DNA of 64,000 nt from Pythium myriotylum (GCA_023091665.1 JALJCQ010000020.1:310001-374000); one strand, 5' to 3'; counted from the stretch's first letter, positions 36,519 to 49,177 are shown. Notes: generated by a model not told the origin, from the sequence alone. Numbers and translations are program-made.

Positions 36519-37050
36519 ACTCACACGGATACCCCCGCCCAAACACCTCCACAATTAATACTCAACAAAACACACAACACACACAAACGCACAACACACA
36601 ACACACACTCCAACCACAACACAACACAACACACTCACTCCACCAACGTCCAATACCACCTCCCCCATCTCCCAAACCCCCACCCTACATGCGCGCATGG
36701 TGTACGTAACCTTCCAGGCCCTCTCCTTTCCACCGCGTATCTCTCCAATGTGCTCACCGTCGGTTTGGCTCGTCCTCAGCCGAGGTCCATCACCAACCAG
36801 TCATCCCACTACACCCTTCTACAACAAAACAAACGCTGTCTCGTTTGAAACAACCTCGCACTGCCACCCACGCCACCCACGCCACCCACGCCACGCCACC
36901 GACGCCACCCACGTCGCTTCTCGGGGGCCTCCCCTTCAGCTCTCCTCCCTTCTCGTGCTTGCCACGTCTACGCCACGCGGTTGGAACCAAACAACCAGCC
37001 CACGCGCCGTCGCAATACTTACTCTCACCCACATCCCAACCAACAAGATG

Positions 37051-37292
37051 ATGGAGACGGAGGACACGACAGCCTCCACATGGAGTGTACACTCGATGCA
37101 GAGACAGAGCGTGGAGGTAGCGGGCTACAGCCAGTCCAACCAGTCCAACACACTGGGTTGGCGTCCTGCGTATGGAGACGGAGGACACGACAGCCTCCAC
37201 ATGGAGTGTACACTCGATGCAGAGACAGAGCGTGGAGGTAGCGGGCTACAGCCAGTCCAACCAGCCCAACACACTGGGTTGGCGTCCTGCGT
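37051..37292. repeat. 121-bp tandem duplication, unit 35
   Basis: Same breakpoints; carries the unit-12-type C-to-T in the left copy at 37144. Confidence 0.95.
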
Positions 37293-37625
37293 ATGGATAT
37301 CCTCTTCCGCCAGTCCTCGCCCTCTTGATCGTCGTGTTCTCGGTTCTGGCCCGGTGCATCGTCCTTGGTGTGGTCTGGCGGGGGTGGATACCTGCTACCT
37401 GGTCTACGTTACTCCTCGAGGAGTTTCGGGCTTCGCTGGTGGGTGGCCGCCCGTGTGGGCGCGGGAGTGCGGTGGAGGTGTGCGTGTGTGTGTGTGCGTG
37501 TGTGTGTAAGAGAGGGTGTGTGTGTGTGTGAGGGAGAATGTGTGGGTGTGGGTGTGAGAGAGGGTGTGTGTGGTGTGTGCGAAGGTGGCAGAAGGTGCTA
37601 TAATGTGCAAAAAGGTGGAGCAAAG

Positions 37626-37698
37626 TATCAATGGAGGGGATCGAACCCTCGATCTCAAGCGTGTGAAGCTTGCGTCCTAACCACTAGACGACACTGAC
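37626..37698 (-). tRNA. trnV-CAC: tRNA-Val (CAC), copy 35
   Basis: Unit 35 (36697-37876, 1,180 bp). 121-bp duplication, C-to-T at 37144 as in unit 12, and a G-to-T in the TG tract at 37525 shared only with unit 38. T5 stop at 37609-37613. Confidence 0.93.
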
Positions 37699-38230
37699 AC
37701 TCACACGGATACCCCCGCCCAAACACCTCCACAATTAATACTCAACAAAACACACAACACACACAAACGCACAACACACAACACACACTCCAACCACAAC
37801 ACAACACAACACACTCACTCCACCAACGTCCAATACCACCTCCCCCATCTCCCAAACCCCCACCCTACATGCGCGCATGGTGTACGTAACCTTCCAGGCC
37901 CTCTCCTTTCCACCGCGTATCTCTCCAATGTGCTCACCGTCGGTTTGGCTCGTCCTCAGCCGAGGTCCATCACCAACCAGTCATCCCACTACACCCTTCT
38001 ACAACAAAACAAACGCTGTCTCGTTTGAAACAACCTCGCACTGCCACCCACGCCACCCACGCCACCCACGCCACGCCACCGACGCCACCCACGTCGCTTC
38101 TCGGGGGCCTCCCCTTCAGCTCTCCTCCCTTCTCGTGCTTGCCACGTCTACGCCACGCGGTTGGAACCAAACAACCAGCCCACGCGCCGTCGCAATACTT
38201 ACTCTCACCCACATCCCAACCAACAAGATG

Positions 38231-38472
38231 ATGGAGACGGAGGACACGACAGCCTCCACATGGAGTGTACACTCGATGCAGAGACAGAGCGTGGAGGTAG
38301 CGGGCTACAGCCAGTCCAACCAGCCCAACACACTGGGTTGGCGTCCTGCGTATGGAGACGGAGGACACGACAGCCTCCACATGGAGTGTACACTCGATGC
38401 AGAGACAGAGCGTGGAGGTAGCGGGCTACAGCCAGTCCAACCAGCCCAACACACTGGGTTGGCGTCCTGCGT
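38231..38472. repeat. 121-bp tandem duplication, unit 36
   Basis: Same breakpoints; both copies are of the common type. Confidence 0.95.
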
Positions 38473-38516
38473 ATGGATATCCTCTTCCGCCAGTCCTCGC
38501 CCTCTTGATCGTCGTG

Positions 38517-38558
38517 TTCTCGGTTCTGGCCCGGTGGTTCTCGGTTCTGGCCCGGTGC
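38517..38558. repeat. 21-bp tandem duplication, unit 36
   Basis: Same 21-bp duplication, combined with the 121-bp duplication as in unit 13. Confidence 0.93.
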
Positions 38559-38826
38559 ATCGTCCTTGGTGTGGTCTGGCGGGGGTGGATACCTGCTACC
38601 TGGTCTACGTTACTCCTCGAGGAGTTTCGGGCTTCGCTGGTGGGTGGCCGCCCGTGTGGGCGCGGGAGTGCGGTGGAGGTGTGCGTGTGTGTGTGTGCGT
38701 GTGTGTGTAAGAGAGGGTGCGTGTGTGTGTGAGGGAGAATGTGTGGGTGTGGGTGTGAGAGAGGGTGTGTGTGGTGTGTGCGAAGGTGGCAGAAGGTGCT
38801 ATAATGTGCAAAAAGGTGGAGCAAAG

Positions 38827-38899
38827 TATCAATGGAGGGGATCGAACCCTCGATCTCAAGCGTGTGAAGCTTGCGTCCTAACCACTAGACGACACTGAC
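38827..38899 (-). tRNA. trnV-CAC: tRNA-Val (CAC), copy 36
   Basis: Unit 36 (37877-39077, 1,201 bp, the longest). 121-bp and 21-bp duplications and the unit-13-type TG tract, but three minisatellite copies. T5 stop at 38810-38814. Confidence 0.93.
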
Positions 38900-39596
38900 A
38901 CTCACACGGATACCCCCGCCCAAACACCTCCACAATTAATACTCAACAAAACACACAACACACACAAACGCACAACACACAACACACACTCCAACCACAA
39001 CACAACACAACACACTCACTCCACCAACGTCCAATACCACCTCCCCCATCTCCCAAACCCCCACCCTACATGCGCGCATGGTGTACGTAACCTTCCAGGC
39101 CCTCTCCTTTCCACCGCGTATCTCTCCAATGTGCTCACCGTCGGTTTGGCTCGTCCTCAGCCGAGGTCCATCACCAACCAGTCATCCCACTACACCCTTC
39201 TACAACAAAACAAACGCTGTCTCGTTTGAAACAACCTCGCACTGCCACCCACGCCACCCACGCCACCCACGCCACGCCACCGACGCCACCCACGTCGCTT
39301 CTCGGGGGCCTCCCCTTCAGCTCTCCTCCCTTCTCGTGCTTGCCACGTCTACGCCACGCGGTTGGAACCAAACAACCAGCCCACGCGCCGTCGCAATACT
39401 TACTCTCACCCACATCCCAACCAACAAGATGATGGAGACGGAGGACACGACAGCCTCCACATGGAGTGTACACTCGATGCAGAGACAGAGCGTGGAGGTA
39501 GCGGGCTACAGCCAGTCCAACCAGCCCAACACACTGGGTTGGCGTCCTGCGTATGGATATCCTCTTCCGCCAGTCCTCGCCCTCTTGATCGTCGTG

Positions 39597-39638
39597 TTCT
39601 CGGTTCTGGCCCGGTGGTTCTCGGTTCTGGCCCGGTGC
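39597..39638. repeat. 21-bp tandem duplication, unit 37
   Basis: Same 21-bp duplication, without the 121-bp one, as in unit 14. Confidence 0.93.
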
Positions 39639-39906
39639 ATCGTCCTTGGTGTGGTCTGGCGGGGGTGGATACCTGCTACCTGGTCTACGTTACTCCTCGA
39701 GGAGTTTCGGGCTTCGCTGGTGGGTGGCCGCCCGTGTGGGCGCGGGAGTGCGGTGGAGGTGTGCGTGTGTGTGTGTGCGTGTGTGTGTAAGAGAGGGTGT
39801 GTGTGGGTGTGAGGGAGAATGTGTGGGTGTGGGTGTGAGAGAGGGTGTGTGTGGTGTGTGCGAAGGTGGCAGAAGGTGCTATAATGTGCAAAAAGGTGGA
39901 GCAAAG

Positions 39907-39979
39907 TATCAATGGAGGGGATCGAACCCTCGATCTCAAGCGTGTGAAGCTTGCGTCCTAACCACTAGACGACACTGAC
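39907..39979 (-). tRNA. trnV-CAC: tRNA-Val (CAC), copy 37
   Basis: Unit 37 (39078-40157, 1,080 bp), 21-bp duplication. T5 stop at 39890-39894. Confidence 0.93.
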
Positions 39980-40965
39980 ACTCACACGGATACCCCCGCC
40001 CAAACACCTCCACAATTAATACTCAACAAAACACACAACACACACAAACGCACAACACACAACACACACTCCAACCACAACACAACACAACACACTCACT
40101 CCACCAACGTCCAATACCACCTCCCCCATCTCCCAAACCCCCACCCTACATGCGCGCATGGTGTACGTAACCTTCCAGGCCCTCTCCTTTCCACCGCGTA
40201 TCTCTCCAATGTGCTCACCGTCGGTTTGGCTCGTCCTCAGCCGAGGTCCATCACCAACCAGTCATCCCACTACACCCTTCTACAACAAAACAAACGCTGT
40301 CTCGTTTGAAACAACCTCGCACTGCCACCCACGCCACCCACGCCACCCACGCCACGCCACCGACGCCACCCACGTCGCTTCTCGGGGGCCTCCCCTTCAG
40401 CTCTCCTCCCTTCTCGTGCTTGCCACGTCTACGCCACGCGGTTGGAACCAAACAACCAGCCCACGCGCCGTCGCAATACTTACTCTCACCCACATCCCAA
40501 CCAACAAGATGATGGAGACGGAGGACACGACAGCCTCCACATGGAGTGTACACTCGATGCAGAGACAGAGCGTGGAGGTAGCGGGCTACAGCCAGTCCAA
40601 CCAGCCCAACACACTGGGTTGGCGTCCTGCGTATGGATATCCTCTTCCGCCAGTCCTCGCCCTCTTGATCGTCGTGTTCTCGGTTCTGGCCCGGTGCATC
40701 GTCCTTGGTGTGGTCTGGCGGGGGTGGATACCTGCTACCTGGTCTACGTTACTCCTCGAGGAGTTTCGGGCTTCGCTGGTGGGTGGCCGCCCGTGTGGGC
40801 GCGGGAGTGCGGTGGAGGTGTGCGTGTGTGTGTGTGCGTGTGTGTGTAAGAGAGGGTGTGTGTGTGTGTGAGGGAGAATGTGTGGGTGTGGGTGTGAGAG
40901 AGGGTGTGTGTGGTGTGTGCGAAGGTGGCAGAAGGTGCTATAATGTGCAAAAAGGTGGAGCAAAG

Positions 40966-41038
40966 TATCAATGGAGGGGATCGAACCCTCGATCTCAAGC
41001 GTGTGAAGCTTGCGTCCTAACCACTAGACGACACTGAC
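40966..41038 (-). tRNA. trnV-CAC: tRNA-Val (CAC), copy 38
   Basis: Unit 38 (40158-41216, 1,059 bp) with G-to-T at 40865 in the TG tract, as in unit 35. T5 stop at 40949-40953. Confidence 0.93.
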
Positions 41039-41570
41039 ACTCACACGGATACCCCCGCCCAAACACCTCCACAATTAATACTCAACAAAACACACAACAC
41101 ACACAAACGCACAACACACAACACACACTCCAACCACAACACAACACAACACACTCACTCCACCAACGTCCAATACCACCTCCCCCATCTCCCAAACCCC
41201 CACCCTACATGCGCGCATGGTGTACGTAACCTTCCAGGCCCTCTCCTTTCCACCGCGTATCTCTCCAATGTGCTCACCGTCGGTTTGGCTCGTCCTCAGC
41301 CGAGGTCCATCACCAACCAGTCATCCCACTACACCCTTCTACAACAAAACAAACGCTGTCTCGTTTGAAACAACCTCGCACTGCCACCCACGCCACCCAC
41401 GCCACCCACGCCACGCCACCGACGCCACCCACGTCGCTTCTCGGGGGCCTCCCCTTCAGCTCTCCTCCCTTCTCGTGCTTGCCACGTCTACGCCACGCGG
41501 TTGGAACCAAACAACCAGCCCACGCGCCGTCGCAATACTTACTCTCACCGACATCCCAACCAACAAGATG

Positions 41571-41812
41571 ATGGAGACGGAGGACACGACAGCCTCCACA
41601 TGGAGTGTACACTCGATGCAGAGACAGAGCGTGGAGGTAGCGGGCTACAGCCAGTCCAACCAGCCCAACACACTGGGTTGGCGTCCTGCGTATGGAGACG
41701 GAGGACACGACAGCCTCCACATGGAGTGTACACTCGATGCAGAGACAGAGCGTGGAGGTAGCGGGCTACAGCCAGTCCAACCAGCCCAACACACTGGGTT
41801 GGCGTCCTGCGT
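41571..41812. repeat. 121-bp tandem duplication, unit 39
   Basis: Same breakpoints, in a unit with G at the dimorphic site. Confidence 0.95.
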
Positions 41813-42145
41813 ATGGATATCCTCTTCCGCCAGTCCTCGCCCTCTTGATCGTCGTGTTCTCGGTTCTGGCCCGGTGCATCGTCCTTGGTGTGGTCTGGCG
41901 GGGGTGGATACCTGCTACCTGGTCTACGTTACTCCTCGAGGAGTTTCGGGCTTCGCTGGTGGGTGGCCGCCCGTGTGGGCGCGGGAGTGCGGTGGAGGTG
42001 TGCGTGTGTGTGTGTGCGTGTGTGTGTAAGAGAGGGTGTGTGTGGGTGTGAGGGAGAATGTGTGGGTGTGGGTGTGAGAGAGGGTGTGTGTGGTGTGTGC
42101 GAAGGTGGCAGAAGGTGCTATAATGTGCAAAAAGGTGGAGCAAAG

Positions 42146-42218
42146 TATCAATGGAGGGGATCGAACCCTCGATCTCAAGCGTGTGAAGCTTGCGTCCTAA
42201 CCACTAGACGACACTGAC
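42146..42218 (-). tRNA. trnV-CAC: tRNA-Val (CAC), copy 39
   Basis: Unit 39 (41217-42396, 1,180 bp), 121-bp duplication, G at the dimorphic site; first of six adjacent 1,180-bp units. T5 stop at 42129-42133. Confidence 0.93.
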
Positions 42219-42750
42219 ACTCACACGGATACCCCCGCCCAAACACCTCCACAATTAATACTCAACAAAACACACAACACACACAAACGCACAACACACA
42301 ACACACACTCCAACCACAACACAACACAACACACTCACTCCACCAACGTCCAATACCACCTCCCCCATCTCCCAAACCCCCACCCTACATGCGCGCATGG
42401 TGTACGTAACCTTCCAGGCCCTCTCCTTTCCACCGCGTATCTCTCCAATGTGCTCACCGTCGGTTTGGCTCGTCCTCAGCCGAGGTCCATCACCAACCAG
42501 TCATCCCACTACACCCTTCTACAACAAAACAAACGCTGTCTCGTTTGAAACAACCTCGCACTGCCACCCACGCCACCCACGCCACCCACGCCACGCCACC
42601 GACGCCACCCACGTCGCTTCTCGGGGGCCTCCCCTTCAGCTCTCCTCCCTTCTCGTGCTTGCCACGTCTACGCCACGCGGTTGGAACCAAACAACCAGCC
42701 CACGCGCCGTCGCAATACTTACTCTCACCCACATCCCAACCAACAAGATG

Positions 42751-42992
42751 ATGGAGACGGAGGACACGACAGCCTCCACATGGAGTGTACACTCGATGCA
42801 GAGACAGAGCGTGGAGGTAGCGGGCTACAGCCAGTCCAACCAGCCCAACACACTGGGTTGGCGTCCTGCGTATGGAGACGGAGGACACGACAGCCTCCAC
42901 ATGGAGTGTACACTCGATGCAGAGACAGAGCGTGGAGGTAGCGGGCTACAGCCAGTCCAACCAGCCCAACACACTGGGTTGGCGTCCTGCGT
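42751..42992. repeat. 121-bp tandem duplication, unit 40
   Basis: Same breakpoints, C at the dimorphic site. Confidence 0.95.
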
Positions 42993-43325
42993 ATGGATAT
43001 CCTCTTCCGCCAGTCCTCGCCCTCTTGATCGTCGTGTTCTCGGTTCTGGCCCGGTGCATCGTCCTTGGTGTGGTCTGGCGGGGGTGGATACCTGCTACCT
43101 GGTCTACGTTACTCCTCGAGGAGTTTCGGGCTTCGCTGGTGGGTGGCCGCCCGTGTGGGCGCGGGAGTGCGGTGGAGGTGTGCGTGTGTGTGTGTGCGTG
43201 TGTGTGTAAGAGAGGGTGTGTGTGGGTGTGAGGGAGAATGTGTGGGTGTGGGTGTGAGAGAGGGTGTGTGTGGTGTGTGCGAAGGTGGCAGAAGGTGCTA
43301 TAATGTGCAAAAAGGTGGAGCAAAG

Positions 43326-43398
43326 TATCAATGGAGGGGATCGAACCCTCGATCTCAAGCGTGTGAAGCTTGCGTCCTAACCACTAGACGACACTGAC
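43326..43398 (-). tRNA. trnV-CAC: tRNA-Val (CAC), copy 40
   Basis: Unit 40 (42397-43576, 1,180 bp), 121-bp duplication, C at the dimorphic site. T5 stop at 43309-43313. Confidence 0.93.
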
Positions 43399-43930
43399 AC
43401 TCACACGGATACCCCCGCCCAAACACCTCCACAATTAATACTCAACAAAACACACAACACACACAAACGCACAACACACAACACACACTCCAACCACAAC
43501 ACAACACAACACACTCACTCCACCAACGTCCAATACCACCTCCCCCATCTCCCAAACCCCCACCCTACATGCGCGCATGGTGTACGTAACCTTCCAGGCC
43601 CTCTCCTTTCCACCGCGTATCTCTCCAATGTGCTCACCGTCGGTTTGGCTCGTCCTCAGCCGAGGTCCATCACCAACCAGTCATCCCACTACACCCTTCT
43701 ACAACAAAACAAACGCTGTCTCGTTTGAAACAACCTCGCACTGCCACCCACGCCACCCACGCCACCCACGCCACGCCACCGACGCCACCCACGTCGCTTC
43801 TCGGGGGCCTCCCCTTCAGCTCTCCTCCCTTCTCGTGCTTGCCACGTCTACGCCACGCGGTTGGAACCAAACAACCAGCCCACGCGCCGTCGCAATACTT
43901 ACTCTCACCGACATCCCAACCAACAAGATG

Positions 43931-44172
43931 ATGGAGACGGAGGACACGACAGCCTCCACATGGAGTGTACACTCGATGCAGAGACAGAGCGTGGAGGTAG
44001 CGGGCTACAGCCAGTCCAACCAGCCCAACACACTGGGTTGGCGTCCTGCGTATGGAGACGGAGGACACGACAGCCTCCACATGGAGTGTACACTCGATGC
44101 AGAGACAGAGCGTGGAGGTAGCGGGCTACAGCCAGTCCAACCAGCCCAACACACTGGGTTGGCGTCCTGCGT
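43931..44172. repeat. 121-bp tandem duplication, unit 41
   Basis: Same breakpoints, G at the dimorphic site. Confidence 0.95.
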
Positions 44173-44505
44173 ATGGATATCCTCTTCCGCCAGTCCTCGC
44201 CCTCTTGATCGTCGTGTTCTCGGTTCTGGCCCGGTGCATCGTCCTTGGTGTGGTCTGGCGGGGGTGGATACCTGCTACCTGGTCTACGTTACTCCTCGAG
44301 GAGTTTCGGGCTTCGCTGGTGGGTGGCCGCCCGTGTGGGCGCGGGAGTGCGGTGGAGGTGTGCGTGTGTGTGTGTGCGTGTGTGTGTAAGAGAGGGTGTG
44401 TGTGGGTGTGAGGGAGAATGTGTGGGTGTGGGTGTGAGAGAGGGTGTGTGTGGTGTGTGCGAAGGTGGCAGAAGGTGCTATAATGTGCAAAAAGGTGGAG
44501 CAAAG

Positions 44506-44578
44506 TATCAATGGAGGGGATCGAACCCTCGATCTCAAGCGTGTGAAGCTTGCGTCCTAACCACTAGACGACACTGAC
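44506..44578 (-). tRNA. trnV-CAC: tRNA-Val (CAC), copy 41
   Basis: Unit 41 (43577-44756, 1,180 bp), 121-bp duplication, G at the dimorphic site. T5 stop at 44489-44493. Confidence 0.93.
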
Positions 44579-45110
44579 ACTCACACGGATACCCCCGCCC
44601 AAACACCTCCACAATTAATACTCAACAAAACACACAACACACACAAACGCACAACACACAACACACACTCCAACCACAACACAACACAACACACTCACTC
44701 CACCAACGTCCAATACCACCTCCCCCATCTCCCAAACCCCCACCCTACATGCGCGCATGGTGTACGTAACCTTCCAGGCCCTCTCCTTTCCACCGCGTAT
44801 CTCTCCAATGTGCTCACCGTCGGTTTGGCTCGTCCTCAGCCGAGGTCCATCACCAACCAGTCATCCCACTACACCCTTCTACAACAAAACAAACGCTGTC
44901 TCGTTTGAAACAACCTCGCACTGCCACCCACGCCACCCACGCCACCCACGCCACGCCACCGACGCCACCCACGTCGCTTCTCGGGGGCCTCCCCTTCAGC
45001 TCTCCTCCCTTCTCGTGCTTGCCACGTCTACGCCACGCGGTTGGAACCAAACAACCAGCCCACGCGCCGTCGCAATACTTACTCTCACCGACATCCCAAC
45101 CAACAAGATG

Positions 45111-45352
45111 ATGGAGACGGAGGACACGACAGCCTCCACATGGAGTGTACACTCGATGCAGAGACAGAGCGTGGAGGTAGCGGGCTACAGCCAGTCCAAC
45201 CAGCCCAACACACTGGGTTGGCGTCCTGCGTATGGAGACGGAGGACACGACAGCCTCCACATGGAGTGTACACTCGATGCAGAGACAGAGCGTGGAGGTA
45301 GCGGGCTACAGCCAGTCCAACCAGCCCAACACACTGGGTTGGCGTCCTGCGT
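45111..45352. repeat. 121-bp tandem duplication, unit 42
   Basis: Same breakpoints, G at the dimorphic site. Confidence 0.95.
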
Positions 45353-45685
45353 ATGGATATCCTCTTCCGCCAGTCCTCGCCCTCTTGATCGTCGTGTTCT
45401 CGGTTCTGGCCCGGTGCATCGTCCTTGGTGTGGTCTGGCGGGGGTGGATACCTGCTACCTGGTCTACGTTACTCCTCGAGGAGTTTCGGGCTTCGCTGGT
45501 GGGTGGCCGCCCGTGTGGGCGCGGGAGTGCGGTGGAGGTGTGCGTGTGTGTGTGTGCGTGTGTGTGTAAGAGAGGGTGTGTGTGGGTGTGAGGGAGAATG
45601 TGTGGGTGTGGGTGTGAGAGAGGGTGTGTGTGGTGTGTGCGAAGGTGGCAGAAGGTGCTATAATGTGCAAAAAGGTGGAGCAAAG

Positions 45686-45758
45686 TATCAATGGAGGGGA
45701 TCGAACCCTCGATCTCAAGCGTGTGAAGCTTGCGTCCTAACCACTAGACGACACTGAC
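45686..45758 (-). tRNA. trnV-CAC: tRNA-Val (CAC), copy 42
   Basis: Unit 42 (44757-45936, 1,180 bp), 121-bp duplication, G at the dimorphic site. T5 stop at 45669-45673. Confidence 0.93.
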
Positions 45759-46290
45759 ACTCACACGGATACCCCCGCCCAAACACCTCCACAATTAATA
45801 CTCAACAAAACACACAACACACACAAACGCACAACACACAACACACACTCCAACCACAACACAACACAACACACTCACTCCACCAACGTCCAATACCACC
45901 TCCCCCATCTCCCAAACCCCCACCCTACATGCGCGCATGGTGTACGTAACCTTCCAGGCCCTCTCCTTTCCACCGCGTATCTCTCCAATGTGCTCACCGT
46001 CGGTTTGGCTCGTCCTCAGCCGAGGTCCATCACCAACCAGTCATCCCACTACACCCTTCTACAACAAAACAAACGCTGTCTCGTTTGAAACAACCTCGCA
46101 CTGCCACCCACGCCACCCACGCCACCCACGCCACGCCACCGACGCCACCCACGTCGCTTCTCGGGGGCCTCCCCTTCAGCTCTCCTCCCTTCTCGTGCTT
46201 GCCACGTCTACGCCACGCGGTTGGAACCAAACAACCAGCCCACGCGCCGTCGCAATACTTACTCTCACCCACATCCCAACCAACAAGATG

Positions 46291-46532
46291 ATGGAGACGG
46301 AGGACACGACAGCCTCCACATGGAGTGTACACTCGATGCAGAGACAGAGCGTGGAGGTAGCGGGCTACAGCCAGTCCAACCAGCCCAACACACTGGGTTG
46401 GCGTCCTGCGTATGGAGACGGAGGACACGACAGCCTCCACATGGAGTGTACACTCGATGCAGAGACAGAGCGTGGAGGTAGCGGGCTACAGCCAGTCCAA
46501 CCAGCCCAACACACTGGGTTGGCGTCCTGCGT
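46291..46532. repeat. 121-bp tandem duplication, unit 43
   Basis: Same breakpoints, C at the dimorphic site. Confidence 0.95.
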
Positions 46533-46865
46533 ATGGATATCCTCTTCCGCCAGTCCTCGCCCTCTTGATCGTCGTGTTCTCGGTTCTGGCCCGGTGCATC
46601 GTCCTTGGTGTGGTCTGGCGGGGGTGGATACCTGCTACCTGGTCTACGTTACTCCTCGAGGAGTTTCGGGCTTCGCTGGTGGGTGGCCGCCCGTGTGGGC
46701 GCGGGAGTGCGGTGGAGGTGTGCGTGTGTGTGTGTGCGTGTGTGTGTAAGAGAGGGTGTGTGTGGGTGTGAGGGAGAATGTGTGGGTGTGGGTGTGAGAG
46801 AGGGTGTGTGTGGTGTGTGCGAAGGTGGCAGAAGGTGCTATAATGTGCAAAAAGGTGGAGCAAAG

Positions 46866-46938
46866 TATCAATGGAGGGGATCGAACCCTCGATCTCAAGC
46901 GTGTGAAGCTTGCGTCCTAACCACTAGACGACACTGAC
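46866..46938 (-). tRNA. trnV-CAC: tRNA-Val (CAC), copy 43
   Basis: Unit 43 (45937-47116, 1,180 bp), 121-bp duplication, C at the dimorphic site. T5 stop at 46849-46853. Confidence 0.93.
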
Positions 46939-47470
46939 ACTCACACGGATACCCCCGCCCAAACACCTCCACAATTAATACTCAACAAAACACACAACAC
47001 ACACAAACGCACAACACACAACACACACTCCAACCACAACACAACACAACACACTCACTCCACCAACGTCCAATACCACCTCCCCCATCTCCCAAACCCC
47101 CACCCTACATGCGCGCATGGTGTACGTAACCTTCCAGGCCCTCTCCTTTCCACCGCGTATCTCTCCAATGTGCTCACCGTCGGTTTGGCTCGTCCTCAGC
47201 CGAGGTCCATCACCAACCAGTCATCCCACTACACCCTTCTACAACAAAACAAACGCTGTCTCGTTTGAAACAACCTCGCACTGCCACCCACGCCACCCAC
47301 GCCACCCACGCCACGCCACCGACGCCACCCACGTCGCTTCTCGGGGGCCTCCCCTTCAGCTCTCCTCCCTTCTCGTGCTTGCCACGTCTACGCCACGCGG
47401 TTGGAACCAAACAACCAGCCCACGCGCCGTCGCAATACTTACTCTCACCCACATCCCAACCAACAAGATG

Positions 47471-47712
47471 ATGGAGACGGAGGACACGACAGCCTCCACA
47501 TGGAGTGTACACTCGATGCAGAGACAGAGCGTGGAGGTAGCGGGCTACAGCCAGTCCAACCAGCCCAACACACTGGGTTGGCGTCCTGCGTATGGAGACG
47601 GAGGACACGACAGCCTCCACATGGAGTGTACACTCGATGCAGAGACAGAGCGTGGAGGTAGCGGGCTACAGCCAGTCCAACCAGCCCAACACACTGGGTT
47701 GGCGTCCTGCGT
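47471..47712. repeat. 121-bp tandem duplication, unit 44
   Basis: Same breakpoints, C at the dimorphic site; end of the six-unit run. Confidence 0.95.
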
Positions 47713-48045
47713 ATGGATATCCTCTTCCGCCAGTCCTCGCCCTCTTGATCGTCGTGTTCTCGGTTCTGGCCCGGTGCATCGTCCTTGGTGTGGTCTGGCG
47801 GGGGTGGATACCTGCTACCTGGTCTACGTTACTCCTCGAGGAGTTTCGGGCTTCGCTGGTGGGTGGCCGCCCGTGTGGGCGCGGGAGTGCGGTGGAGGTG
47901 TGCGTGTGTGTGTGTGCGTGTGTGTGTAAGAGAGGGTGTGTGTGGGTGTGAGGGAGAATGTGTGGGTGTGGGTGTGAGAGAGGGTGTGTGTGGTGTGTGC
48001 GAAGGTGGCAGAAGGTGCTATAATGTGCAAAAAGGTGGAGCAAAG

Positions 48046-48118
48046 TATCAATGGAGGGGATCGAACCCTCGATCTCAAGCGTGTGAAGCTTGCGTCCTAA
48101 CCACTAGACGACACTGAC
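48046..48118 (-). tRNA. trnV-CAC: tRNA-Val (CAC), copy 44
   Basis: Unit 44 (47117-48296, 1,180 bp), 121-bp duplication, C at the dimorphic site; last of the six-unit run. T5 stop at 48029-48033. Confidence 0.93.
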
Positions 48119-49104
48119 ACTCACACGGATACCCCCGCCCAAACACCTCCACAATTAATACTCAACAAAACACACAACACACACAAACGCACAACACACA
48201 ACACACACTCCAACCACAACACAACACAACACACTCACTCCACCAACGTCCAATACCACCTCCCCCATCTCCCAAACCCCCACCCTACATGCGCGCATGG
48301 TGTACGTAACCTTCCAGGCCCTCTCCTTTCCACCGCGTATCTCTCCAATGTGCTCACCGTCGGTTTGGCTCGTCCTCAGCCGAGGTCCATCACCAACCAG
48401 TCATCCCACTACACCCTTCTACAACAAAACAAACGCTGTCTCGTTTGAAACAACCTCGCACTGCCACCCACGCCACCCACGCCACCCACGCCACGCCACC
48501 GACGCCACCCACGTCGCTTCTCGGGGGCCTCCCCTTCAGCTCTCCTCCCTTCTCGTGCTTGCCACGTCTACGCCACGCGGTTGGAACCAAACAACCAGCC
48601 CACGCGCCGTCGCAATACTTACTCTCACCCACATCCCAACCAACAAGATGATGGAGACGGAGGACACGACAGCCTCCACATGGAGTGTACACTCGATGCA
48701 GAGACAGAGCGTGGAGGTAGCGGGCTACAGCCAGTCCAACCAGCCCAACACACTGGGTTGGCGTCCTGCGTATGGATATCCTCTTCCGCCAGTCCTCGCC
48801 CTCTTGATCGTCGTGTTCTCGGTTCTGGCCCGGTGCATCGTCCTTGGTGTGGTCTGGCGGGGGTGGATACCTGCTACCTGGTCTACGTTACTCCTCGAGG
48901 AGTTTCGGGCTTCGCTGGTGGGTGGCCGCCCGTGTGGGCGCGGGAGTGCGGTGGAGGTGTGCGTGTGTGTGTGTGCGTGTGTGTGTAAGAGAGGGTGTGT
49001 GTGGGTGTGAGGGAGAATGTGTGGGTGTGGGTGTGAGAGAGGGTGTGTGTGGTGTGTGCGAAGGTGGCAGAAGGTGCTATAATGTGCAAAAAGGTGGAGC
49101 AAAG

Positions 49105-49177
49105 TATCAATGGAGGGGATCGAACCCTCGATCTCAAGCGTGTGAAGCTTGCGTCCTAACCACTAGACGACACTGAC
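49105..49177 (-). tRNA. trnV-CAC: tRNA-Val (CAC), copy 45
   Basis: Unit 45 (48297-49355), basic 1,059-bp form. T5 stop at 49088-49092. Confidence 0.93.
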
